Assembly: GCF_029855125.1 (NCBI RefSeq)
Contig: NZ_CP123229.1
Coordinates: forward strand, 2,710,501 to 2,774,500
Reading direction: 5' to 3'
Origin: Methylocapsa sp. D3K7
GTDB lineage: Bacteria; Pseudomonadota; Alphaproteobacteria; Rhizobiales; Beijerinckiaceae
Length of the DNA: 64,000 bases
Positions 16,839 to 25,035 of the stretch are shown piece after piece. Position 1 is the stretch's first letter, and each line of letters starts with the position of its first letter. Made by a program: the position numbers and the translations under genes. The notes under the pieces are model-generated. The model was not told where the DNA came from. It saw only the letters and a list, made by a program, of their open reading frames with translations, and searched no databases.

Positions 16839-16867
16839 CCGCTGACTCCGCCGGGCGGTGTCAGCGG
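16839..16867. terminator. Long GC-rich hairpin between convergent genes
   Basis: CCGCTGACTCCGCC (16839-16852) pairs with GGCGGTGTCAGCGG (16854-16867) with one mismatch and almost no loop. It lies between the 27-residue frame and the 3' end of the leftward FAH-family gene, without a clear U-run on either side, and may stop transcription from both. Confidence 0.5.
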
Positions 16868-16893
16868 CGGATCAGTTCATTTGAACAGCGGGA

Positions 16894-17580
16894 TCAACCG
16901 ATCTTGATCGACAGCGTCTCCAGCCCGGCAATCGTCGCTTCGATCTTGTCGCCCTTGACGACAGGCCCGACCCCGGCGGGGGTGCCGGTAAAGATGAGAT
17001 CGCCCGCGCAGACTTCGACGAGCTGCGAGAGATAATGGACAATTTGCGGAACGCCCCAGATCATGTCGCCGACATCGGCGCTCTGACGCAAGGTTCCATT
17101 CACTTTGCATTGGATCGCGCCCTTGGCGACGACGCCGCTGTACATCTCCGGCGTAATCGAGGAACAGGGCGCCGAATGATCGAAAGCTTTCGCCATCTCC
17201 CAGGGCCGGCCCTTTTTCTTCGCCGCGTGCTGCACATCGCGTTTCGTCATATCGAGACCGACGGCATAGCCGAAGATCATATCGTTGACGTGTTCGGGCG
17301 GAATGTTTTTGCCGCCCATGGCCATCGCAACCACCAGTTCGACCTCATGCTGCAGATCTCTGGTGCCCGGCGGATAGGGCATGGTTTCGCCATTCTGCAG
17401 GATGGCGCTGGCGGGCTTCATGAAGAAGAACGGCGGGTCGGCCTCGGGATTGCCGCCCATTTCCACCGCGTGCTCGCGGTAATTCTGGCCGACGCAATAG
17501 ATCCGCCGCACCGGAAACGGTTTGGTGGACATTGACATGAGCGAGATGATCGGCGGCGTGGCGAAGGCATAATCGCCCAT
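16894..17580 (-). CDS. Fumarylacetoacetate hydrolase (FAH) family protein
   Basis: 228 residues, the size of single-domain FAH proteins such as fumarylpyruvate hydrolase. Motifs: VRRIYCVGQNYREHAVEMG, PPFFFMKPASAI, the metal-binding DLQHEVELVVAM (E-x-E) and LIFTGTPAGVGPV near the end. Family members cleave C-C bonds in 2,4-diketo or fumarylpyruvate-like acids, with Mg or Mn. It stands alone between convergent and AT-rich DNA, so its pathway cannot be inferred. Confidence 0.9.
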   Translation of the reverse strand: MGDYAFATPPIISLMSMSTKPFPVRRIYCVGQNYREHAVEMGGNPEADPPFFFMKPASAILQNGETMPYPPGTRDLQHEVELVVAMAMGGKNIPPEHVNDMIFGYAVGLDMTKRDVQHAAKKKGRPWEMAKAFDHSAPCSSITPEMYSGVVAKGAIQCKVNGTLRQSADVGDMIWGVPQIVHYLSQLVEVCAGDLIFTGTPAGVGPVVKGDKIEATIAGLETLSIKIG

Positions 17581-17697
17581 GGGGTCAAACCTCTGTTACG
17601 AAAATTTGGGGAAGATTTCGACTTGCCGTTGGGAAGCAAGCCGTCTGCCAAGCGGGGTCGCCCGCGAAATCTTTAGGCCGCAACAATCGCGTTCATT

Positions 17698-17949
17698 CTA
17701 TTTCCCGACCAATTCGACAATGCCCCCGTGGTTCGCACAAATATCCGGCCCGCGCGTTGCGTAGGAATACAACCCATCACGGCAAAGTGCTGTCGCACCT
17801 TGATGCGGAACCGCTGTTGGCTTGTGGACGCAAACACCCTCAGCGTTGAGATAATAGCCGTGCGCGCATGTCTGCGGGACATATTGTGCTTGTGCCAGCG
17901 CCGGGGTTGCGGCGGCAAACATAGCTGACGCGAGGAGAATATTTTTCAA
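17698..17949 (-). CDS. Small secreted DUF3761 protein
   Basis: 83 residues if translation begins at the TTG at 17949; the longer open frame begins at 18000. The N-terminus is a signal peptide (KNILLASAMFAAATPALAQA). The mature part has four cysteines and the DUF3761 pattern C-x-G-x(n)-C, then ALCRDGLYSYATRG...ICANHGGI. It should be an exported, disulfide-stabilised small protein. Role unknown. Confidence 0.7.
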   Translation of the reverse strand: MKNILLASAMFAAATPALAQAQYVPQTCAHGYYLNAEGVCVHKPTAVPHQGATALCRDGLYSYATRGPDICANHGGIVELVGK

Positions 17950-18044
17950 TTTTAAAACCCCTATTTGAAGATTTTCAGCCTGTCTAAAATCTGAAATCAA
18001 TAGGATTCCTCAACTCATTCTATGTCCACCCAAGTGTCCCGCGT

Positions 18045-18293
18045 TTACTCTACGTCGAGCGGTTCGGTACCGCTGGGGCGGCCATCGGCGGCAAATGTGA
18101 TTTTTTCGATTCGCTGCTCGGCGCTTTTGAGCAATTCGCTACAGTGCGCCTTCAAGGCCGCGCCGCGCGCATAGATCGCAATCGATTCCTCCAGTTCGAC
18201 GGTCCCTTTTTCGAGCCGATCGACAATTTGTTCGAGTTCCTTGAGCGCCGCCTCGAAGGACAGGGCAGCGATGTCTGGGTCGGTGGCGGGCAA
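18045..18293 (-). CDS. xseB: Exodeoxyribonuclease VII small subunit
   Basis: 82 residues from TTG at 18293, chosen because AAGAGG precedes it; the frame is open to 18386 but that part overlaps the phosphatase end and is not conserved. It has the XseB helical hairpin: [20 protein letters not shown] followed by [17 protein letters not shown]. Exonuclease VII degrades single-stranded DNA in repair; the large subunit gene xseA is not here. Last gene of the leftward run that begins with ygfZ. Confidence 0.9.
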   Translation of the reverse strand: MPATDPDIAALSFEAALKELEQIVDRLEKGTVELEESIAIYARGAALKAHCSELLKSAEQRIEKITFAADGRPSGTEPLDVE

Positions 18294-18346
18294 AATCGCC
18301 TCTTTCTCTCGGCTACAACTAAAAATGCTGTAGACGCGGTTGAAAG

Positions 18347-18865
18347 TCAGCGCAACTCCAGAGCGAAAGGGGCGCCTTCGAAACAATTGCGCCCGCGGCC
18401 GATGTTCGTGATGGCTGCAACCATCCGTCCGTTGCGGCCAAGCTTGGCGTCGGCGATGGCAACAAGCCGGGAATTGGGCGTCGCGGTCGGCGAATTCATG
18501 CGCACGGCCCGGGCGATGTCGGCCTCATCGCGATCCGGGCGCAAGGCGCAAGCGGCGATGAAAGCCGCTGCGGTCGAGCGGCTGACGCCCGCCCAGCAAT
18601 GGATCAACAGAGGCTCCAGCTGGTCCCATGTCCGCACGAAATCCAGCAGACGTTCGACATGCGACTCGTTCGGCAGCGTATGGCCTGGCTCCTCGATGAC
18701 AATGTCGGAGAGAGTGACGACGAGATGTTTGTCGGCCGTGATTGCGGGCGGCCGCTTGACCGGCGTGCCTTCGTTGATCAGGGTGACGAGGCTGCGTGCC
18801 CCGCTCGCTTTGACCGTCTCCGGCAATCTGGAAAGGGGACACACATGAATGCGCGGGGCCACCAT
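18347..18865 (-). CDS. Protein tyrosine phosphatase-like protein
   Basis: 172 residues. The signature [14 protein letters not shown] gives the C-x5-R phosphate-binding loop with the trailing S-T of the cysteine phosphatase fold. A preceding Asp ([11 protein letters not shown]) could act as the general acid. The family is found in Alphaproteobacteria as a stand-alone cytoplasmic domain with unknown substrate. It lies between the HD hydrolase (63 bases) and xseB (53 bases), apparently co-transcribed. Confidence 0.8.
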   Translation of the reverse strand: MVAPRIHVCPLSRLPETVKASGARSLVTLINEGTPVKRPPAITADKHLVVTLSDIVIEEPGHTLPNESHVERLLDFVRTWDQLEPLLIHCWAGVSRSTAAAFIAACALRPDRDEADIARAVRMNSPTATPNSRLVAIADAKLGRNGRMVAAITNIGRGRNCFEGAPFALELR

Positions 18866-18928
18866 CGTCCTCCAACTGACAAAGTTTGCCGCGAATCGAT
18901 TCGCGGCTTCTTTTGGCGCATTTAGGTG

Positions 18929-19576
18929 TCATTTTCGCGAATTTCGACCCAAATCCGCGTGATTTGCGGGTAATAGCTGTTCGAGTTCGGCCAAGAAACG
19001 CGCCGCGGCGACAGCTGGCGTCCACGGTTCCCAGGGTTTGCCGCCATAGATCGCGCACAGGGGATCGGCAGCCAGGACTTCATAGGGAATCCGCAACGTG
19101 TTGCGCACTTCGCTCTCCGTCCAGCCAACCACATGGACGGCCTCGGAGGCGGCGGCGATGCGGTCTGCCCGTTTGTGCGCCTTTCTTTCCCCCGGTGTCC
19201 AGGCGGTCAAGCCATAGCGGAGGGCAACAGCGTTTTCGAGCCTATCGGTCAAGGTGCGATAAGCCTCGCCCAGAAACGGCTTGATCACCGAAATACAATC
19301 GAAGCCGAGCAGGCCTTCATCGGCATCGTGCAGCAATTCGTGCAGCTCAGCTACGGGGTTTGCAACACCAGCAAACCGTTGCCGGTGCAAAGCCAGAACC
19401 AGAAGCGAATGCTGCGCCACCGAGAGCGGCAACGGCCACGCCGAGTGGCCGCCCCAGCGGTAGGTCCGCGCCAGCCCGAGAGCGAGGTCCTTGTCCTCCC
19501 AGTCAAAGGGCGTCGGGTTCAAAAGATCGAGGCGTTTGCCGGACGGCAAGCGAACCCACGCCCGGACTTTCTTCAT
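18929..19576 (-). CDS. HD-domain hydrolase, YfbR-like
   Basis: 215 residues from the ATG at 19576, which overlaps the tag stop codon (ATGA); the longer open frame within tag is a shadow. The HD motifs are clear: the first His in SVAQHSLLV, then ELLHDADEGLLGFD with the paired H-D. The layout resembles 5'-deoxynucleotidase YfbR and related nucleotide phosphohydrolases. Probably cytoplasmic and metal-dependent. Substrate unproven. Confidence 0.8.
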   Translation of the reverse strand: MKKVRAWVRLPSGKRLDLLNPTPFDWEDKDLALGLARTYRWGGHSAWPLPLSVAQHSLLVLALHRQRFAGVANPVAELHELLHDADEGLLGFDCISVIKPFLGEAYRTLTDRLENAVALRYGLTAWTPGERKAHKRADRIAAASEAVHVVGWTESEVRNTLRIPYEVLAADPLCAIYGGKPWEPWTPAVAAARFLAELEQLLPANHADLGRNSRK

Positions 19577-20184
19577 CGGCGGCTCGCATGTGCGTGGCAT
19601 TCCTTGTGCCGCCAGCAGCTGACGAGGTGGTCGTTCACCATGCCGGTCGCCTGACAAAAGGCGTAAACGACGGTCGGGCCGCAGAAATTGAAGCCGCGGC
19701 TTTTGAGATCCTTGGCGATACGCGCCGAAAGCGGTGTTTGCGCCGGGATTTCGCTCATGTCGCGATATTTGTTTTGAAGGGTCTTTCCCTCGAAAAACCC
19801 CCAGAGGTAGTTGGAAAAGCCCTCGGCGTCTTGGATTTTCAGATAAGCGCGAGCCGATGAGACGCTGCTTTCGATCTTTGCGCGATTGCGGATGATCCCC
19901 GCGTTTTGCATGAGCGTTTCGATTTTCACGCGGTCGTAGCGGGCGATTTTTTCAGGATCGAAATTGTCGAAGGCGATACGGAAAGCTTCACGCTTGCGCA
20001 GAATCGTGATCCAGGACAGCCCGGCCTGAAACCCATCAAGGATGAGTTTTTCATAGAGCGCCCGGCTGTCCCGCTCTGGTATCCCCCATTCCTCGTCGTG
20101 ATAGGCAAGATAGAGCGGATCAGTGCCGGGCCACGGGCAGCGCGGTTTGTCGGCGGCGGAAGAACGTGCGCGGGTTTCCTGCAT
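19573..20184 (-). CDS. tag: DNA-3-methyladenine glycosylase I
   Basis: 203 residues from ATG 20184 (a TTG at 20220 is also possible). Family features: RCPWPGTDPLYLAYHDEEWG at the start with the zinc-binding Cys, LILDGFQAGLSWITIL, NAGIIRNRAKIE (helix-hairpin region), and FNFCGPTVVYAFCQATGMVNDH with the closing HxxxC...H zinc ligands. Tag removes 3-methyladenine from alkylated DNA. It follows ygfZ by about 19 bases and overlaps the HD gene. Confidence 0.93.
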   Translation of the reverse strand: MQETRARSSAADKPRCPWPGTDPLYLAYHDEEWGIPERDSRALYEKLILDGFQAGLSWITILRKREAFRIAFDNFDPEKIARYDRVKIETLMQNAGIIRNRAKIESSVSSARAYLKIQDAEGFSNYLWGFFEGKTLQNKYRDMSEIPAQTPLSARIAKDLKSRGFNFCGPTVVYAFCQATGMVNDHLVSCWRHKECHAHASRR

Positions 20185-20203
20185 CCCGCTAGGAAAGTCA
20201 CAG

Positions 20204-21076
20204 CTAGGGCCGTTTTTCAACCCCGGCGGCGGCGGCGATGAATTCGGGCGGCACAGTCACGTCCACGATGGAGTCCCCGGCCGTGATCGCTGCGCCCGCC
20301 GCGCGTGCTTCTTCGAGCCGGTCAATCCGGAGCGTCGCCAGCCCCTCGGCTCCGGCGGTCGAGCTAAGCTGGCCGATGTTGGTGTCGCCGGCCATGACCG
20401 GGGCACCTGGCTTCGGCGCTTTACCCTCGAAATGGATCTTCACGATACGTTTGCGGGCCGATTTGCGGAAATGCACACGGGCGACGACCTCCTGCCCGAC
20501 ATAGCAGCCCTTTTTGAAATCGACGCCGTTCATCACATCGAGGTTGATGTCATGCACAAAGGCATCGCCATAGGTAAAATCGGCGCCGCCCTTTGGCACG
20601 CCCTGGGCAATCCGATGCGCCTCATAAGCGGCCTCGCCAGCGTCTTTAATCCGGGCCAGCTCTTCTCGGGATGCGATGATTCGCAGGCCCATGCCGGGTG
20701 CCCGCGGGTCGCGGTAAACAACACCTTCAACCTCTGCCGGTGCCTCGCCGCCTAAGGTGGCGGCCACGCCCAATTGTTCCGATTTGTCGTTAATCGCGAT
20801 TTTCGCCCGCATCTTATGGAGATTGAGGCGCTTGACGAGATCGCCCGCTTGCGCCCGCACGCAATCGAAGAGATAGCCGGCGTCCGGCCCCTCTGGCATC
20901 GGAACCACAAAGAAATCGAACAAAACTTTGCCTTGCGGCGACAAGAGCCCGGAATAGCGGCTTTCTCCTTGCGGAATATCGCGCACACTGTTGGTGATCA
21001 GCCTTTGCAGAAAACCCGTCGCCTCGGCGCCCGCCACTTCGATGACGCCGCGATCGCTCAAGAGACACAATTCCAT
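20204..21076 (-). CDS. ygfZ: YgfZ/GcvT-family folate-binding protein
   Basis: 290 residues from the ATG at 21076, preceded by GAGGAA. The longer open frame to 21673 is antisense to pyrC. The diagnostic motif KGCYVGQEVVAR (K-G-C-[YF]-x-G-Q-E) is present, as are FLQRLITNSVRDI and YSGLLSPQGKVLFDFF. YgfZ acts with tetrahydrofolate in the repair or assembly of some iron-sulfur enzymes. It heads the leftward run ygfZ-tag-HD-PTP-xseB and is divergent from pyrC. Confidence 0.92.
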   Translation of the reverse strand: MELCLLSDRGVIEVAGAEATGFLQRLITNSVRDIPQGESRYSGLLSPQGKVLFDFFVVPMPEGPDAGYLFDCVRAQAGDLVKRLNLHKMRAKIAINDKSEQLGVAATLGGEAPAEVEGVVYRDPRAPGMGLRIIASREELARIKDAGEAAYEAHRIAQGVPKGGADFTYGDAFVHDINLDVMNGVDFKKGCYVGQEVVARVHFRKSARKRIVKIHFEGKAPKPGAPVMAGDTNIGQLSSTAGAEGLATLRIDRLEEARAAGAAITAGDSIVDVTVPPEFIAAAAGVEKRP

Positions 21077-21152
21077 TCCGTTCCTCGACTTTCCGCCATA
21101 CCGTTTGTAGATAGTCCGACAATGAACAGGCGCAAGCCGAAGCCGCTTTGCA

Positions 21153-22490
21153 ATGGATGAGCCAGTGCCCCAAAGTTTCGATATCCTACTGAAGGGCGGC
21201 ACTGTCGTCGACCATACTGGCGAAAGCCCTCGCGATATCGGCATAAGGGCTGGAAAAATCTCCCAAATCGGCGATCTTTCCCACGCCAGCGCTGGCGAGA
21301 CCATCGACGCCACCGGCCTCCACATTTTGCCGGGCGTGATCGACACGCAGGTGCATTTCCGCGAGCCCGGCGCAACGCATAAGGAAGATTTGGAGACAGG
21401 CTCCCGCGCGGCGGTCATGGGCGGCGTCACGGCCGTTTTCGAAATGCCGAATACGAACCCCTTGACCACCGGCGATGCCGCGCTCGCCGACAAAGTGGCG
21501 CGCGCGACAGGCCGGATGCATTGCGATTTCGCCTTTTGGGTCGGCGGCACCCATGACAACGCCCGCGATATACCCGAACTCGAACGGCTGCCGGGCGCGG
21601 CGGGCATAAAAGTGTTCATGGGCTCTTCGACGGGTTCGCTTCTCGTCGCCGATGATGCCGGCGTTGCCAGCATTTTGAGTCAAACCCGGCGCCGCGCTGC
21701 GTTCCATAGCGAGGACGAATTTCGCCTTGAGGAACGCAAGGACCTGCGGATCGCCAACGACCCGTCCTCGCATCCCGTCTGGCGCGATGAAATCGTCGCG
21801 CTGCAATCGACGGAGCGTTTGTTGCGCATCGCGCGGGAACAGCACGCCTTGATCCATGTGCTGCATGTGTCGTGCGGCGAGGAAATGGATCTGTTGGCGG
21901 CACATAAAGACATTGCGAGCGTCGAGGTGACGCCCCATCATTTGACTCTCAGCGCGTCCGACTATGCGCGGCTCGGCACCAAATTGCAGATGAACCCGCC
22001 GGTCCGCGACAAGAGCCATCGCGACCGGATCTGGTTCGCGCTGACCCAAGGCATCGCCGATATTTTGGGCTCCGATCACGCGCCGCACACTTTGGAGGAG
22101 AAAGCAAAACCCTATCCGCAAAGCCCATCCGGCATGACGGGCGTGCAGACGCTCGTGCCCATCATGCTCGATCATGTGAACAAAGGGCGACTGTCGTTGT
22201 TGCGTTTTGTCGATATGACGAGCGCCGGTCCCGCGCGGCTGTTCGGGATTGCGGGCAAGGGACGGATCGCGGTGGGCTATGATGCCGATTTTACGATCGT
22301 CGATCTGAAGAGCCGCCAGACAATCGAGAATCGCTGGATCGCCTCGCGCTGCGGCTGGACGCCCTATGACGGCAAGGAAGTGACGGGCTGGCCGATTGGC
22401 ACCATCGTTCGTGGCAGGAAAGTCATGTGGGAAGGGGAGCTTGTGACTCCTGGGCAGGGTGAGGCGGTACGGTTTCTGCAGGCGCTATAA
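21153..22490 (+). CDS. pyrC: Dihydroorotase
   Basis: 445 residues, class I size. Zinc-binding and catalytic motifs: DTQVHFREPG (H-x-H), EMPNTNPLTT, HVLHVSC, TPHHL, and the Asp in LGSDHAPH. It interconverts carbamoyl-aspartate and dihydroorotate in pyrimidine synthesis. It is longer than the bare enzyme by the usual metal-dependent amidohydrolase ends and is not next to pyrB here. Followed by a hairpin. Confidence 0.92.
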   Translation: MDEPVPQSFDILLKGGTVVDHTGESPRDIGIRAGKISQIGDLSHASAGETIDATGLHILPGVIDTQVHFREPGATHKEDLETGSRAAVMGGVTAVFEMPNTNPLTTGDAALADKVARATGRMHCDFAFWVGGTHDNARDIPELERLPGAAGIKVFMGSSTGSLLVADDAGVASILSQTRRRAAFHSEDEFRLEERKDLRIANDPSSHPVWRDEIVALQSTERLLRIAREQHALIHVLHVSCGEEMDLLAAHKDIASVEVTPHHLTLSASDYARLGTKLQMNPPVRDKSHRDRIWFALTQGIADILGSDHAPHTLEEKAKPYPQSPSGMTGVQTLVPIMLDHVNKGRLSLLRFVDMTSAGPARLFGIAGKGRIAVGYDADFTIVDLKSRQTIENRWIASRCGWTPYDGKEVTGWPIGTIVRGRKVMWEGELVTPGQGEAVRFLQAL

Positions 22491-22524
22491 AAGGCGGATG
22501 ATAAATGTTCAGATGAGGCGATCA

Positions 22525-22551
22525 TTTCGCACCTGATTTTCGCAGGTGAAA
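22525..22551 (+). terminator. Weak hairpin after pyrC, overlapping the next start region
   Basis: CACCTG (22530-22535) pairs with CAGGTG (22543-22548), extended by TTTC/GAAA with one bulged G. The right arm also contains the AGGTG that could serve as ribosome binding site for the ATG at 22551. There is no U-run, so it may hinder translation of the HNH gene more than end transcription. Confidence 0.35.
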
Positions 22552-23339
22552 TGTCCATTTCGTTCAAGAAAATTTTGAATTACTCACTCTATTTCGATGA
22601 TCTTTATCAAATGCTACAAATGTTTCCTGGAAAAGGAACTAACGAGCAAATGCCGAGCAAAACAATTTCAGGCTTCGAACTCGACGACTTCCATAGAAAC
22701 GTTCCCGATGATGAGCTGATTGCTGATCTCGTTCGGACGTCGCAGCAGTTAGGCAAAAACAAAATTACGTTCCGCGAGTACAATGTGAATGGAAAGTATC
22801 ACAGCAGCACCGCGACCGTCAGATTTGGGTCGTGGCTCAATGCACTCAAGAAAGCTGGCCTGGAAAAAACGAAGAACCGAAATGTACCAAACGAGGATTT
22901 GTTTAGAAACGTCGTGGCTGTATGGAGCAAGCTTGGTCACCAGCCGAAATTCAGGGACCTCACTAGGGACACATCCGAATACAGCGCTACAACATATGCT
23001 AACAGATTTGGCAGTTGGACGAATGCGCTGCGGGAATTTGTTGCTTGGGCAAATGATGAAGGAGTAACGCCAGAACCTAGCGAATTCCCACAACCTAAAT
23101 CTCGAAAGACGCCGAGAAATGTGAATTGGAAACTGCGAGCACAAGTGTTGATGCGCGATGGCGCACAGTGCAAACTATGTGGTGCATCACCGAGGGACGG
23201 CGTTAAATTGCATGTGGATCACATCTATCCTTGGTCGAAGGGTGGGGAGACCACTATAGATAACCTCCAGATTCTTTGCGAGGTCTGCCATATCGGAAAA
23301 TGCGATATGGCTGACTCGCGCATTGCAGAAATCAAGTAG
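22551..23339 (+). CDS. HNH endonuclease with homing-type DNA-binding repeats
   Basis: 262 residues (ATG 22650 is an alternative start). Two tandem repeats of about 55 residues are visible: NVPDDELIADLV...RFGSWLNALKKAGL (about 50-105) and NVPNEDLFRNVV...RFGSWTNALREF (about 110-165). They match the homing-endonuclease-associated helix-turn-helix repeat. The C-terminus is an HNH nuclease: CKLCG, HVDHIYPWSKGG, NLQILCEVCHIGKC with paired Cys for zinc. The gene is AT-richer than its neighbours, stands alone and interrupts no visible gene. It may be a solitary mobile nuclease or a defence gene. Confidence 0.8.
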   Translation: MSISFKKILNYSLYFDDLYQMLQMFPGKGTNEQMPSKTISGFELDDFHRNVPDDELIADLVRTSQQLGKNKITFREYNVNGKYHSSTATVRFGSWLNALKKAGLEKTKNRNVPNEDLFRNVVAVWSKLGHQPKFRDLTRDTSEYSATTYANRFGSWTNALREFVAWANDEGVTPEPSEFPQPKSRKTPRNVNWKLRAQVLMRDGAQCKLCGASPRDGVKLHVDHIYPWSKGGETTIDNLQILCEVCHIGKCDMADSRIAEIK

Positions 23340-23587
23340 TTCCCGCGAACCTTTGTCTTTACGAAAGTGCCAGTCGCTCAAGGCTCCATCATGAAACGCG
23401 GCGTGTCGGCCAATCCGGGGTGACGCCTTAAGCGACAAGCCCTTCTCGCCGGCGGCTGTCTGGCATATTTGTACCAGAGCGACGATGCCTAAACGGCGCG
23501 CATCACTGTGAAGCCTGCGACTCGGGCGAGGCTTGGCCACCGCAGCAACGCGGGTTACTCTTCAACGATCAAGGAAAGGAGCGCATT

Positions 23588-24277
23588 ATGAAAGTCCTGA
23601 TGGTTCTTACCTCCCACGACCAGCTCGGCAACACGGGGCGCAAGACCGGCTTCTGGCTGGAGGAACTGGCGGCGCCCTATTATGTCTTCAAGGATGCAGG
23701 CGCCCAGATTACCCTCGCATCGCCCAAGGGTGGGCGCCCGCCGCTCGACCCCAAAAGCAACGAGCCGAACTTCCAGACCGACATCACCCGCCGGTTCGAG
23801 AAGGATGCCGGCGCCAACGCCCAGCTCGACAGGACGGCGCGCCTCGATAGCGTCAAGCAGGAAGACTACGATACTGTCTTCTACCCCGGCGGTCATGGGC
23901 CGATGTGGGATCTCGCCGAAGACAAGAACTCGGTCAAGCTGCTGGAATCCTTCCTGGCCGCCGGCAAGACCTTCGCAGTGGTCTGCCACTCAACCGGCGC
24001 GCTGCACCATGTCAAGACCCCAGACGGCAAGCTGCTCGTCGAGGGCAAGACCGTGACCGGCTTCACCAATGGCGAGGAAGAAGATGTTGGATTGACGAAG
24101 GTGGTGCCGTTCCTTGTCGAAGACGAACTGATGAGCCTCGGAGCCACCTTTTCCAAGGTCAAAAACTGGGGCGTTCACACGGTCGCCGACGGCCAGCTGA
24201 TCACTGGCCAGAATCCGGCCTCGTCGGGTCCGGCTGCCAAGCTTCTGATCGAGACGCTGAACAAGAAGGCGAAATAG
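23588..24277 (+). CDS. DJ-1/PfpI family protein (type 1 glutamine amidotransferase-like)
   Basis: 229 residues with AAGGAAAGGAG just upstream of the ATG. The nucleophile elbow is AVVCHSTGALHH (Cys133), with Glu26 in GFWLEELAAPYY in the place of the conserved acid of Hsp31/DJ-1 proteins, and YPGGHGPMWDL before it. Members act as protein or glyoxal deglycases, chaperones or glyoxalases III in the cytoplasm. Standing just before parS2. Exact activity unknown. Confidence 0.88.
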   Translation: MKVLMVLTSHDQLGNTGRKTGFWLEELAAPYYVFKDAGAQITLASPKGGRPPLDPKSNEPNFQTDITRRFEKDAGANAQLDRTARLDSVKQEDYDTVFYPGGHGPMWDLAEDKNSVKLLESFLAAGKTFAVVCHSTGALHHVKTPDGKLLVEGKTVTGFTNGEEEDVGLTKVVPFLVEDELMSLGATFSKVKNWGVHTVADGQLITGQNPASSGPAAKLLIETLNKKAK

Positions 24278-24391
24278 TCAGGCCAACTGAACTCGCGGGG
24301 CCGCTGCGCGCAATAGGACAAGGTTTTTTCGCCATTCCACAAATAAAAGGCCGTACTTTGTATGCGGGCTTGTAAGATTTTCCGGCCCGAC

Positions 24392-24427
24392 CTTACAAAA
24401 ACGTTTCACGTGAAACATTTTTGTAAG
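24392..24427. promoter_or_regulatory. parS-like ParB binding site 2 within a 36-bp palindrome
   Basis: The core CGTTTCACGTGAAACA (24402-24417) differs from the parS consensus at the first base only. It is flanked by perfect arms CTTACAAAAA (24392-24401) and TTTTTGTAAG (24418-24427), giving a 36-bp palindrome with a single mismatched pair. It sits between two convergent genes. Together with the site at 2488 it marks a likely ParB loading zone; binding is inferred. Confidence 0.8.
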
Positions 24428-24468
24428 ATTGCGAGGCAAAACCGGACAAAACTGATGGCTGAAACATC

Positions 24469-25032
24469 TCACAGCGTCTTCAAAAATCCGGCAAAACGCA
24501 TGAGGCCTTCCGGCCAGGGCCCGTGACCGCTTTCGATATTGATGTGGCCGGAATGGCCTGCGTCGGCCAGCTCCGAACCCAGCACCCGCGCGAGATCCTC
24601 GCTGTCGGCAAAGGAGGCATAAGGATCGTCCCGGCTTGCGATGATTAGCGAAGGGAAAGGGAGAGGTTCGGCGGGTGGAGTCAAGAACGCCGGATCGATG
24701 GCATCAAAGGTTTCGAGCACCTTGGCCGAGGGCGGGGCGACAAAAAAGCCGCCCTTGACCTTGCCGTTCACAGCTCCTTTCGCCAAAAGAGGCGCGGTAT
24801 GCGCGACCGCGAGCACGCCAAGGCTGTGAGCGACGAGAATGACCGGGCGCTCCGCGCGCGCGACCTCCTCGACGATGCGGTCCCGCCAGGCATCAAGACT
24901 CGGGTTCTCCCAATCGGCTTGCGCGACGCGGCGCACCGCGGGGATCTTGGCTTCCCAGCGGCTTTGCCAATGATCGGGACCGGACCCCCCGTGCCCGGGT
25001 ATAATCAGAATGTCGGCGTCGGATGAGCGCAT
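24469..25032 (-). CDS. RBBP9/YdeN-family alpha/beta hydrolase
   Basis: 187 residues, the usual size for this short hydrolase family. Motifs: LIIPGHGGSGPDHWQSRWE at the start, nucleophile Ser in LVAHSLGVLA, Asp in IIASRDDPYAS, and His in ESGHGPWPEG. These small serine hydrolases have no known common substrate. The start lies 3 bases after the stop of the ferritin-like gene, so it is the last gene of the purB run. Confidence 0.9.
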   Translation of the reverse strand: MRSSDADILIIPGHGGSGPDHWQSRWEAKIPAVRRVAQADWENPSLDAWRDRIVEEVARAERPVILVAHSLGVLAVAHTAPLLAKGAVNGKVKGGFFVAPPSAKVLETFDAIDPAFLTPPAEPLPFPSLIIASRDDPYASFADSEDLARVLGSELADAGHSGHINIESGHGPWPEGLMRFAGFLKTL

Positions 25033-25035
25033 GGG

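Larger units (their letters stand above)
16494..16893. other. Intergenic region with terminator, small ORF and hairpin
   Basis: Outside the three features listed separately (16686-16713, 16727-16810, 16839-16867) the first 190 bases are AT-rich and contain no protein-like frame. This part could be the body of a small RNA that ends at the 16686-16713 terminator. Confidence 0.4.
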
